DNA of 23,538 bases, from the IMG/VR virus record IMGVR_UViG_3300035698_004682, positions 1 through 23,538 of that record, one strand, 5' to 3'. Below the pieces are notes generated by a model that was not told where the DNA came from, did not search any database, and worked only from the letters and a program-made list of their open reading frames with translations. Both the position numbers and the translations under genes were made by a program. Positions 1-4,494 of this stretch are shown one piece after another. This DNA comes from a virus. The first letter of the stretch is position 1. Every line of letters begins with the position of its first letter.

Positions 1-112
1 CAGTGTTGTTGTCACCAGTGTTGCTGTGACCAGTGTTCCAGTCACCAGTGTTGCAGCCACCAGTGTTCCAGTCACCAGTGTTGCTGTGACCAGTGTTCCA
101 GTCACCAGTGTT
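1..112. repeat. 15-bp tandem repeat array inside the NTG-repeat gene
   Basis: Seven full 15-bp units (1-105) plus half of an eighth share the core CAGTGTT and differ only in the last eight bases. On the coding (minus) strand, unit GTGACTGGAACACTG occurs three times and GTCACAGCAACACTG twice, exactly. Units are a whole number of codons and there are no spacers, so this is a coding repeat and not a CRISPR array. The array continues beyond the left edge or ends there; this cannot be seen. Confidence 0.95.
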
Positions 113-130
113 TTGTTTTTTATCAGTCAT
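1..130 (-). CDS. NTG pentapeptide-repeat protein, N-terminal part (cut by window edge)
   Basis: ATG at 130-128 follows a strong ribosome binding site (AAAAGGAG). It opens a reading frame of 43 codons that leaves the window still open. After MTDKKQ the protein is only five-residue units NTGxx. The two variable residues run DW, HS, DW, GC, DW, HS, DN, so DW alternates with another pair, giving a ten-residue super-period. This resembles the NxGxx repeats of the Pentapeptide_2 (MPTR) type more than the classical A(D/N)Lxx pentapeptide, which folds as a four-sided beta-helix; a solenoid fold is therefore an inference. The start overlaps the stop of the upstream gene by 8 bases, so it is probably translated with it. 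Function unknown; similar repeats occur in phage proteins without an assigned role. Confidence 0.8.
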   Translation of the reverse strand, partial: MTDKKQNTGDWNTGHSNTGDWNTGGCNTGDWNTGHSNTGDNNT

Positions 131-308
131 AATATTCTCCTTTTGGGTTATAGCCGGGTTGCCACAGCTGCATGAAAGCGGAGTAATCACGCTCGACATA
201 AGAGAACTGAACTCTCTTGATAAGAGGCGCTATAAACTTGACCGCTTCTGCTGGCCAATATAACTCCCAATTATCCGGGACGATAGGTTTTTCTTTTCGA
301 GGTGACAT
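123..308 (-). CDS. Hypothetical protein, 61 aa
   Basis: The chosen start is ATG at 308-306, because ACGGAGCTAACA sits directly before it and matches the leader in front of several other left-arm genes (GGAGCTA). A longer frame from a TTG at 362 has no ribosome binding site. The protein begins MSPRKEKP and is rich in aromatic residues (NWELYWPAEAVKF, QFSYVERDY), with no recognisable domain or membrane segment. Its TGA overlaps the start of the NTG-repeat gene by 8 bases (ATGACTGA), which suggests coupled translation. Function unknown. Confidence 0.6.
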   Translation of the reverse strand: MSPRKEKPIVPDNWELYWPAEAVKFIAPLIKRVQFSYVERDYSAFMQLWQPGYNPKGEYYD

Positions 309-365
309 TGTTAGCTCCGTTAGTCTGAAATCCACGTTATCCGTATTCGCGAAATGCGTCAAGTT

Positions 366-584
366 TTATTTTCCGAGGACTGATTTTTGTGGTGCAATGC
401 CGCGTTGCTTTCGGTATCTGAACACTGCGCCAGAGATTACGTCTCTATTCACTTTGTCTTCTGGGTGCGCGAGATTGTGTAGTATGGCGATCTTGCCAAA
501 GGGTAATCTTTGCACTGTGTTCAGGATGAACCATTTCTCCGCTCTGGTGTCTCGGATTAGTTTTTTATCGTTGGTCATCGTCAT
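366..584 (-). CDS. Hypothetical basic protein, 72 aa, possibly DNA-binding
   Basis: The frame starts MTMTNDKK and ends in a basic tail (RYRKQRGIAPQKSVLGK). The middle, FGKIAILHNLAHPEDKVN followed by RDVISGAVFRYRKQRG, could form a small helix-turn-helix, but this is only a pattern impression. There is no good Shine-Dalgarno sequence before either ATG (584 or 578); the gene overlaps the 3' end of the 44-aa membrane protein gene by 20 bases, so translation is probably coupled to it. Function unknown. Confidence 0.62.
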   Translation of the reverse strand: MTMTNDKKLIRDTRAEKWFILNTVQRLPFGKIAILHNLAHPEDKVNRDVISGAVFRYRKQRGIAPQKSVLGK

Positions 585-699
585 TACTTTTCATTATATG
601 GTATGCGAACCAAATCACGCATAACGCCGATACGAAAACAAGTAATGTTATCGATCCGAGTAGTGCGAGTATTAATATTTGTAAAAATGCGTCAGCCAT
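565..699 (-). CDS. Small single-pass membrane protein, 44 aa
   Basis: ATG at 699-697 follows AAAAGGAGAAATAAA, one of the best ribosome binding sites in the window. The 44-residue product starts MADAFLQILILALLG and has one hydrophobic stretch of about 30 residues (roughly 5-35, ending CVIWFAYHI). It then ends in a charged tail (MKSNDDDQR). This is the layout of a small phage inner-membrane protein, with tail-side charges that could face the cytoplasm. It lies between the helix-turn-helix gene and the 72-aa gene in the same minus-strand unit. A holin-like or superinfection-type role is possible, but nothing in the sequence decides it. Confidence 0.75.
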   Translation of the reverse strand: MADAFLQILILALLGSITLLVFVSALCVIWFAYHIMKSNDDDQR

Positions 700-735
700 T
701 TTATTTCTCCTTTTTATTGTGGCATTATCGCCGTA

Positions 736-1023
736 TTAAGATAGTGGATCAATCCCATCGTCCCAAACGGCGTTCGGATCGAAGACTTGCATTTGAGTTA
801 GTGTCGCCCATAATGGGTCAGGCACTCTGCGCTCACCAACAATATACATGTTGAGTAAACGGCGTGATATGTTTAGGACTGACATTGCTAACTTTCGCGC
901 ACCCCTTTTTGTACCAAATTTTTCATCTAGCAGGAGGGCGAATTGCTCGCCTTGGTCTTCGTCGCCCCAGAAGTCGCGTGCTTTCCATTTCGAAAACACT
1001 GGTTCTTTTTTATAGCATGGCAT
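736..1023 (-). CDS. Helix-turn-helix protein, 95 aa (Cro/XRE-like)
   Basis: The start ATG at 1023 is preceded by AAGGAGCTACAAAA. Residues about 34-77 read as a Cro/XRE-type helix-turn-helix: KFGTKRGARKLAMSVLN, then ISRRLLNMYIVGERRVPDP. The GERxVPxP ending is common in phage and alphaproteobacterial XRE-like proteins. This block aligns without gaps to the regulator encoded just upstream (shared L..KFGT.RG), so the two are probably paralogues. The acidic C-terminal tail (DPNAVWDDGIDP) is outside the fold. Likely a small transcription regulator; target unknown. Confidence 0.72.
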   Translation of the reverse strand: MPCYKKEPVFSKWKARDFWGDEDQGEQFALLLDEKFGTKRGARKLAMSVLNISRRLLNMYIVGERRVPDPLWATLTQMQVFDPNAVWDDGIDPLS

Positions 1024-1049
1024 TTTTGTAGCTCCTTAAATCTTAGCGG

Positions 1050-1550
1050 TTAAGCCAAGGGATTTTTGTTATCATCGTCAGCGCGAATTTTTTCACCAAA
1101 CGTGGCAAAGTATTGAGATAGTACGCACATGCGCATTAATTTATTCATATCGTCAGGTTTAGAAATATCTAACGCTAAATTTTCTGCAATAGGAACAATC
1201 TCTTTATAGAAATGATCCCATTTAATGTCAAATGTTATGCGCTTATACATTTCATATGTGTGTCCGTCCATAAGATCAGATAATGATTTGTCTAGTTTTG
1301 GCAACTCATAATTTGGCAGTTCGTTCAGGACTTCATAATAATAGTCTGGCGTAGCTTTAGTGCCTTTCATCATAGCGGATAGGTTGCCGAAGTCGCACGA
1401 TAAATGCTCGGCGCATCGAGACTTGTTGCCTCTGACTGTTCCGAATTTAAGTTCGACCAGTTTGGTCAAAATGGCGGATCGCTCTTTGCGTCTCTCAATG
1501 ACTATTTGGCGACTGTCTCGTTCTGGCGGTATATTGATTATGTCATTCAT
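1050..1550 (-). CDS. Helix-turn-helix regulator, 166 aa
   Basis: The frame is open much further upstream, but ATG at 1550 has a proper site (TTTGGAGAAACAAAA) and lies downstream of a promoter, so I start it there. The N-terminus is charged (ERDSRQIVIERRKERS). Residues about 35-78 form the helix-turn-helix (KFGTVRGNKSRCAEHLS, then GNLSAMMKGTKATPDYYYEVL). The C-terminal 80 residues are mixed helix (MDGHTYEMYKRITFD, DDMNKLMRMCVLSQY) and may dimerise. A perfect 13-bp inverted repeat over its promoter suggests it controls itself. First gene of left-arm unit 2. Confidence 0.78.
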   Translation of the reverse strand: MNDIINIPPERDSRQIVIERRKERSAILTKLVELKFGTVRGNKSRCAEHLSCDFGNLSAMMKGTKATPDYYYEVLNELPNYELPKLDKSLSDLMDGHTYEMYKRITFDIKWDHFYKEIVPIAENLALDISKPDDMNKLMRMCVLSQYFATFGEKIRADDDNKNPLA

Positions 1551-1584
1551 TTTTGTTTCTCCAAATTCAGCTGGGAATAAGGTG

Positions 1585-1633
1585 TTGTCTTTGTGTCCTT
1601 TAAGTATATACAACATAATAGACACAAAGACAA
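1585..1633 (-). promoter_or_regulatory. Promoter inside a 13-bp perfect inverted repeat (probable operator)
   Basis: TTGTCTTTGTGTC (1585-1597) and its exact reverse complement (1621-1633) are separated by 23 bp. On the minus strand the right arm supplies a -35-like TTGTCT (1633-1628). A -10-like TATATA (1610-1605) follows after 17 bp. The first gene downstream encodes a helix-turn-helix protein, so autoregulation is the simple reading. The -10 match is modest. Confidence 0.55.
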
Positions 1634-1726
1634 GTTCTTTTTTATATATGAATTTTAAATATAATATAAATAAGTAAATACTCTTAAACGTACAGTCAGT
1701 AACGATCTCCAATGGACTATAGGAAC

Positions 1727-1771
1727 ACTCATTTATGTTCTCATAGACACAGATCACGTCTCATAAATGCT
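1727..1771. repeat. Dispersed element copy 1 (TGTTCTCATAGACACA...GTCTCATAAATGCT)
   Basis: Shares TATGTTCTCATAGACACA at its left and GTCTCATAAATGCT at its right with copy 2 near 1898-1943; the middle differs in length by 2 bp. Here the ends also form an inverted repeat, CATTTATG and CATAAATG. It contains the octamer TGTTCTCA (1736-1743) seen in nearly all gaps of this phage. Confidence 0.8.
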
Positions 1772-1821
1772 TAAAACGTCAAAACTGGACGATATTTAAT
1801 ATTCCTTGGCATATTTGAATG

Positions 1822-1841
1822 AAATTGCGCGTGTCATAAAT
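1822..1841. repeat. Partial copy of the dispersed element
   Basis: AAATTGCGCGTGTCATAAAT matches the right half of copy 2 (AAATTGCGCGTCTCATAAAT) with one mismatch; the left half (TGTTCTCATAGAC) is not preserved. Confidence 0.7.
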
Positions 1842-1844
1842 ATA

Positions 1845-1876
1845 GGGAAAAACCGTCATATCGTTAAATATGACGG
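1845..1876 (-). terminator. Intrinsic terminator of left-arm unit 1
   Basis: On the minus strand CCGTCATAT, loop TTAACG and ATATGACGG make a perfect 9-bp stem, followed by TTTTTCCC. It stands just after the last gene of unit 1 (47-aa protein) and would stop transcription before unit 2. Its loop TTAACG is the same as in the hairpins at 12187 and in the duplicated 85-bp cassette. Confidence 0.8.
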
Positions 1877-1897
1877 CTTCCGGGGATAAGCTTGTTC

Positions 1898-1943
1898 GGT
1901 ATTATGTTCTCATAGACACAAATTGCGCGTCTCATAAATGCTA
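1898..1943. repeat. Dispersed element copy 2
   Basis: Second full copy of the element at 1727-1771, again beginning with a TATTATG-TTCTCATAGACACA block and ending GTCTCATAAATGCT. It touches the stop codon of the 47-aa gene. TCTCATA occurs twice in it, 22 bp apart (20 bp apart in copy 1), close to two helical turns, as expected for tandem protein-binding sites. Confidence 0.8.
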
Positions 1944-2084
1944 AGCTTTAATGAAAAGAGGGTCTGAATTTTTCCAGAATATGTATGATAGTTTAGAGAA
2001 TATCATGCCGTTACGCCTCTCCTTCATTCTAGAAAAACTTATCGTCGCAAGGCTCTCTTTCTTTCCAAGTGAGAATATGTTCAT
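1941..2084 (-). CDS. Hypothetical small basic protein, 47 aa
   Basis: ATG at 2084-2082 sits in the same leader as two neighbouring genes (ACGGAGTTAAGACA against ACGGAGCTAAAACA), within the duplicated 85-bp cassette. That shared leader is the main reason to call it. The product begins MNIFSLGKKESLAT and is rich in Lys, Arg, Phe and Ser, with no known domain. An open frame on the + strand (1951-2139) overlaps it but has no ribosome binding site. Last gene of unit 1, followed by the terminator. It could also be a decayed gene left behind by the cassette duplication. Confidence 0.55.
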   Translation of the reverse strand: MNIFSLGKKESLATISFSRMKERRNGMIFSKLSYIFWKNSDPLFIKA

Positions 2085-2166
2085 TGTCTTAACTCCGTTT
2101 GTTACCTTGCATTATTACAAGCTAATGAAGCGGCGTTAACCGCTCCATATGTTTATAATATTACGG
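2082..2166 (-). repeat. 85-bp intergenic cassette, copy A
   Basis: Matches copy B (2526-2610) at 81 of 85 positions by eye; the 56 bases at the high-coordinate end (start of the cassette on the minus strand) are identical. On the minus strand it begins with the last codons and stop of the upstream gene (CCGTAA). It continues with the hairpin GGAGCGG-TTAACG-CCGCTTC and ends with ribosome binding site and start codon of the next gene. Confidence 0.93.
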
Positions 2167-2280
2167 CATGATTATAATTAGAATTAATGCAACCACAGCT
2201 ATTAAACCTACAATGCTTAAATCTCTTTTAAATCGTTTCTGCTCTTTTTGCTCAATATATTTATATGCTTGGTATGTCAT
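2161..2280 (-). CDS. Small membrane protein, 39 aa
   Basis: ATG at 2280-2278 overlaps the TGA of the 83-aa gene (ATGA), a classic translational-coupling arrangement. The N-terminal half is charged and probably helical (MTYQAYKYIEQKEQKRFKRD). The C-terminal half is one hydrophobic segment of about 18 residues (SIVGLIAVVALILIIIMP). This is a tail-anchored topology with the charged part likely cytoplasmic. No family recognised. Its stop codon is already inside cassette copy A. Confidence 0.7.
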   Translation of the reverse strand: MTYQAYKYIEQKEQKRFKRDLSIVGLIAVVALILIIIMP

Positions 2281-2528
2281 TTTAATTCCCTGTTTTCTAA
2301 AAATTCATGTTTATGCACGTTTATATCCCGCGCGCTTTGCTTAAAACCGTTGATAAACAAATAGTTTATTGCGTCATCTACAAGGTCAAAACTCCACAAC
2401 GTATGTTTACCTTTACTGTATTCGTCACTCACTAGAAACTGAGTTCCTGAGATATTCCACCAATAGTGTAATTCCTCGCTAGTAATACCGTGTATACCCC
2501 ATATTGTGTTTAATTTTACTGTTTTCAT
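2277..2528 (-). CDS. Hypothetical protein, 83 aa
   Basis: ATG at 2528 follows ACGGAGCTAAAACA. The product starts MKTVKLNTIWGIHGIT and carries aromatic-rich beta-like stretches (HYWWNISGTQFLVSDEY, HTLWSFDLVDDAINYLF). It ends in a charged tail and seems to be a small soluble domain. It shares its first four residues (MKTV) and its leader with the 311-aa gene upstream, which fits duplication of the intergenic segment. Function unknown. Confidence 0.75.
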   Translation of the reverse strand: MKTVKLNTIWGIHGITSEELHYWWNISGTQFLVSDEYSKGKHTLWSFDLVDDAINYLFINGFKQSARDINVHKHEFLENRELK

Positions 2529-2610
2529 TGTTTTAGCTCCGTTTATTATCTTGCATTATTACAAGCTAATGAAGCGGCGTTAACCGCTCCATATGTTTAT
2601 AATATTACGG
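2526..2610 (-). repeat. 85-bp intergenic cassette, copy B
   Basis: Second copy of the cassette at 2082-2166, lying between the 311-aa and 83-aa genes. It again runs from the stop codon of the upstream gene (CCGTAA) to the start codon of the next one. The four differences from copy A are all within the last 29 bases before the start codon. Confidence 0.93.
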
Positions 2611-3540
2611 GTATATATTCAGCTCCCTGGCGCAAGCTTCGATTTGATCCCATTCGATATAATGGCACGCCGCTTTTACATTGCCTTTTTTATCAACACT
2701 ATCAATCGTATAATGTCCTAATTTAACAATATTAGCCGCGTTCTTTTTAAACTCACATTTTGCTTCTCTCATACGTCTAATTAAAAGAAAAGCAAGCTTA
2801 GCATCTACAATAGGGAAATTTGCATTTTTTGACGTCTCAATGATGCCACGTTCTAAGTTAACACGCATTAAAGTTTTATTAAGGCCGCGGATACTCTCGC
2901 CCGGCTTTAAAGTATTCGAGCGCCATTTATCCGCGTTCTTTAAAAGTTGTTTTTGAATAGCGGCGTTTTGTCTATCATTTTTAATTTTAGCCTTGGCCAA
3001 TACGTCGCTGAAGGTTGCTAAAATGTCCGTTGCATCATTCTTTAACTCAGAAATGGCACGCTCTAATTTAACAGGTGGTTTTTTATTAAAGTGATTAAAT
3101 ATTGATCGAGCGTTTTTTAAATCCCAAATAGCAGAACCAACGTCATTATGCTTCAAATCTATTTTACGTCTTTTCGTTGCATTTTTTAAATGCTCATCGC
3201 GACTATCAAAAGCGTGTTTAATAAGTTCATCTTGAAACGATTTGTCAAACTTATTTGATATTAAAAAAACGTTTAGTAATTGAGTAGGAATGTAGAATTT
3301 TTTATAATGCAATATAGCTCCGCGTAATTCTTCTTGATGCGCGCTTGTACTCATTGAATAACTTGATGAGTTAACAAAAGCGGTGTTATCGTCGATAAAA
3401 TGGCACATGGGGAAATAATGACCATATGAATAAATAGTTTTACCATTGAAAAATACACTACCATTATTGGTGCGGCCTTGATCGTTTGATTGCTGCGCAT
3501 ATACGTGCATACACTCATTATTGTTGAATACTGTTTTCAT
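2605..3540 (-). CDS. Phage protein of unknown function, 311 aa
   Basis: Start ATG at 3540 follows ACGGAGCTAAAACA. The N-terminus (CMHVYAQQ about 10-17, IYSYGHYFPMCHF about 36-48, then YSMSTSAHQ about 61-69) fits a pattern I know from many uncharacterised phage and plasmid proteins: a WAQQ-like block, then YSYGxHFP and a YSxTTxxH block. The C-terminal 37 residues (GHYTIDSVDKKGNVKAACH, then YIEW) match the end of that family, which usually reads G(H/D)YxIDxxxxxGxxxAGCH. The middle (about 100-250) is Lys-rich and helical. Conserved His and Cys residues could bind metal, but no activity is known. First gene of left-arm unit 1. Confidence 0.85.
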   Translation of the reverse strand: MKTVFNNNECMHVYAQQSNDQGRTNNGSVFFNGKTIYSYGHYFPMCHFIDDNTAFVNSSSYSMSTSAHQEELRGAILHYKKFYIPTQLLNVFLISNKFDKSFQDELIKHAFDSRDEHLKNATKRRKIDLKHNDVGSAIWDLKNARSIFNHFNKKPPVKLERAISELKNDATDILATFSDVLAKAKIKNDRQNAAIQKQLLKNADKWRSNTLKPGESIRGLNKTLMRVNLERGIIETSKNANFPIVDAKLAFLLIRRMREAKCEFKKNAANIVKLGHYTIDSVDKKGNVKAACHYIEWDQIEACARELNIYP

Positions 3541-3682
3541 TGTTTTAGCTCCGTTTTATATAAGTTATCATGCGATATTGCATGGCTCATCCATTTAATA
3601 TACAGTAAAGTAAGAACATTACAACAATAAAAATCAGTCGAAGTGAGATTAAATAACTAATTACTACGTTTTAGGGAAAAAT
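3541..3682. promoter_or_regulatory. Divergent control region between left-arm unit 1 and small terminase
   Basis: Contains, for the minus strand, the octamer TGTTCTTA (3618-3611) in the longer string ATGTTCTTACTTTA. That string is repeated exactly before the scaffold gene (9525-9538). It also holds the near-palindrome CATGCGATATTGCATG (3569-3584) in the leader of the 311-aa gene, a plausible operator. For the + strand I see only a ribosome binding site (AGGGAAAA) before 3683 and no clear promoter. Confidence 0.5.
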
Positions 3683-4177
3683 ATGGAATTGTTCAAATCT
3701 GATATGAATAAAATTAGGGGTGCTAAAACCCAAGGCGAGATCATCCAGCGCCTATATAATAGGTATAATTTAAACGAAATATGCGCCGATTTGCGATTAA
3801 ATCCCGCCGCCGTTGCGCTTGTACGCCGCGATGACGTTGCGTTTGATAATGAGATACGCGAGGCGCAAGCGTTCTGCGTGGATATGATGACAGATAGGCT
3901 AGAACATATCGAAGATGAGGAAGAAAACCCTATCATGGCAAAGGTTATCAGTGAGAATATAAAGTGGCTAGCTTCTAAACGCTTGAAGCAGATATATGGA
4001 GATAAGGTAGAGATCAACCATAATCATACTATCAATATACAAGATGCAATGATTGAGGCGCGCAATAGAACTATGAACATTATAGACCATAAGCCATTGA
4101 AAACTATAGACGCTCCGACTGATAGCATATCAGTCGAAGTGATAGAACAAGTGGACGAGATCGACTGTTTATCCTGA
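3683..4177 (+). CDS. terS: Terminase small subunit
   Basis: 164 residues, directly before the large terminase as usual. Residues about 17-50 can form the DNA-binding helix-turn-helix (QGEIIQRLYNRYNLNEI, then CADLRLNPAAVALVRRD). The stretch about 92-109 (NIKWLASKRLKQIYGDKV) is the conserved block of Sf6-type small terminases (RKWxAxKxxPKxYGDK). The protein forms the ring that recognises packaging DNA and hands it to the large subunit. The acidic C-terminus (VEVIEQVDEIDCLS) may contact the motor. Unlike the following genes it is separated from its partner by a 317-bp gap. Start ATG is preceded by AGGGAAAA. Confidence 0.88.
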   Translation: MELFKSDMNKIRGAKTQGEIIQRLYNRYNLNEICADLRLNPAAVALVRRDDVAFDNEIREAQAFCVDMMTDRLEHIEDEEENPIMAKVISENIKWLASKRLKQIYGDKVEINHNHTINIQDAMIEARNRTMNIIDHKPLKTIDAPTDSISVEVIEQVDEIDCLS

Positions 4178-4200
4178 TATATCAATGACTTAGCGGCGAA

Positions 4201-4248
4201 GGGGTGGGGGCATACCCCCCATACCCCCAAAATCCCAGCCCACCCTCC
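4201..4248. other. G/C-rich hairpin with minus-strand G-quadruplex motif
   Basis: GGGGTGGGGG-CATA-CCCCC begins a strong hairpin. It is followed by five C-tracts at 4215-4220, 4224-4228, 4234-4236, 4239-4241 and 4243-4245. On the minus strand these read as five runs of three or more G with loops of 1, 2, 5 and 3 bases, which satisfies the usual quadruplex rule. It stands out sharply against the AT-leaning DNA around it. Confidence 0.75.
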
Positions 4249-4306
4249 AAAGTTTGCACCCCCTATACACAAATTTAATGAATTTTTTTCCGTAAGAATT
4301 TTCTTC

Positions 4307-4335
4307 TTGACACAACGCCAGCTGTCCAATACGGT
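4307..4335 (+). promoter_or_regulatory. Possible promoter with consensus -35
   Basis: A perfect TTGACA (4307-4312) is followed after 17 bp by a poor -10 (TACGGT, 4330-4335). It would start a transcript near 4342 that meets the hairpin at 4381. Weak call because of the -10. Confidence 0.3.
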
Positions 4336-4380
4336 CGAAATGCGCCTAATAGAGAAGAGTACCAATAAGTATTATTACCG

Positions 4381-4413
4381 AAAACCGCTGTGCAGAAATG
4401 TACGGCGGTTTTT
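4381..4413 (+). terminator. Probable intrinsic terminator before large terminase
   Basis: AAAACCGC (4381-4388) pairs with GCGGTTTT (4405-4412) around a 16-nt loop, and the right arm runs into TTTTTGTT. It would end transcripts from small terminase or from the possible promoter at 4307. Confidence 0.6.
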
Positions 4414-4449
4414 GTTCCTACTTGACCGATCCGACCGATCCGTGTAATT

Positions 4450-4457
4450 TGTTCTCA
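4450..4457 (+). promoter_or_regulatory. TGTTCTCA motif ahead of large terminase
   Basis: TGTTCTCA directly follows TAATT. It is one of ten intergenic occurrences of TGTTCT(C/T)A and lies about 40 bp before the start codon of the large terminase. Role not shown by sequence alone. Confidence 0.4.
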
Positions 4458-4494
4458 CTGAGAAATTTTAATTATATTTTTACAAAGGCTCGAA

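Larger units (their letters stand above)
1551..1940. other. Non-coding control region between the two left-arm units
   Basis: This 390-bp gap contains, from right to left: one full repeat element (1898-1943), the terminator of unit 1, a partial repeat (1822-1841), a second full repeat element (1727-1771), a very AT-rich stretch (about 1634-1690) and the promoter/operator of unit 2. No convincing gene lies in it. Repeats plus an AT-rich tract beside regulator genes is the usual look of a replication origin or switch region; neither is proven here. Confidence 0.55.
4178..4494. other. 317-bp non-coding gap between terminase genes
   Basis: No supported gene. A 35-codon frame from ATG at 4340 has no ribosome binding site. 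Contents from left: a G/C-rich hairpin and C-tract cluster (4201-4248), a possible promoter (4307-4335), a terminator-like hairpin (4381-4413), a 9-bp tandem duplication GACCGATCC (4424-4441), and the octamer TGTTCTCA (4450-4457) ahead of the large terminase. Such gaps next to terS often hold packaging sites; that is only a possibility here. Confidence 0.6.

Noticed and set aside
1-112. CRISPR array
   Set aside because: Repeats are contiguous 15-bp units without spacers and encode an in-frame NTG repeat with start codon and ribosome binding site.
1-130. Diversity-generating retroelement variable region, prompted by BPP-1-like gene order
   Set aside because: No reverse transcriptase, template repeat or adenine-specific variation is visible in the window.
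217-854. Two + strand frames (217-624 and 603-854)
   Set aside because: They are antisense to four well-supported minus-strand genes and lack ribosome binding sites.
1831-1848. T7-type promoter, from TCATAAATATAGGGAAA
   Set aside because: Only the TATAGGGA end fits; the upstream part does not match and no further copy is found before late genes.
1951-2139. 62-aa + strand frame in the left arm
   Set aside because: No ribosome binding site; it is antisense to the 47-aa gene and to cassette copy A, whose leader supports the minus strand.
4024-4365. 113-aa minus-strand frame across the terminase gap
   Set aside because: It starts in the gap without a site and runs antisense into terS; its Gly/Trp-rich part is just the G-tract read as codons.
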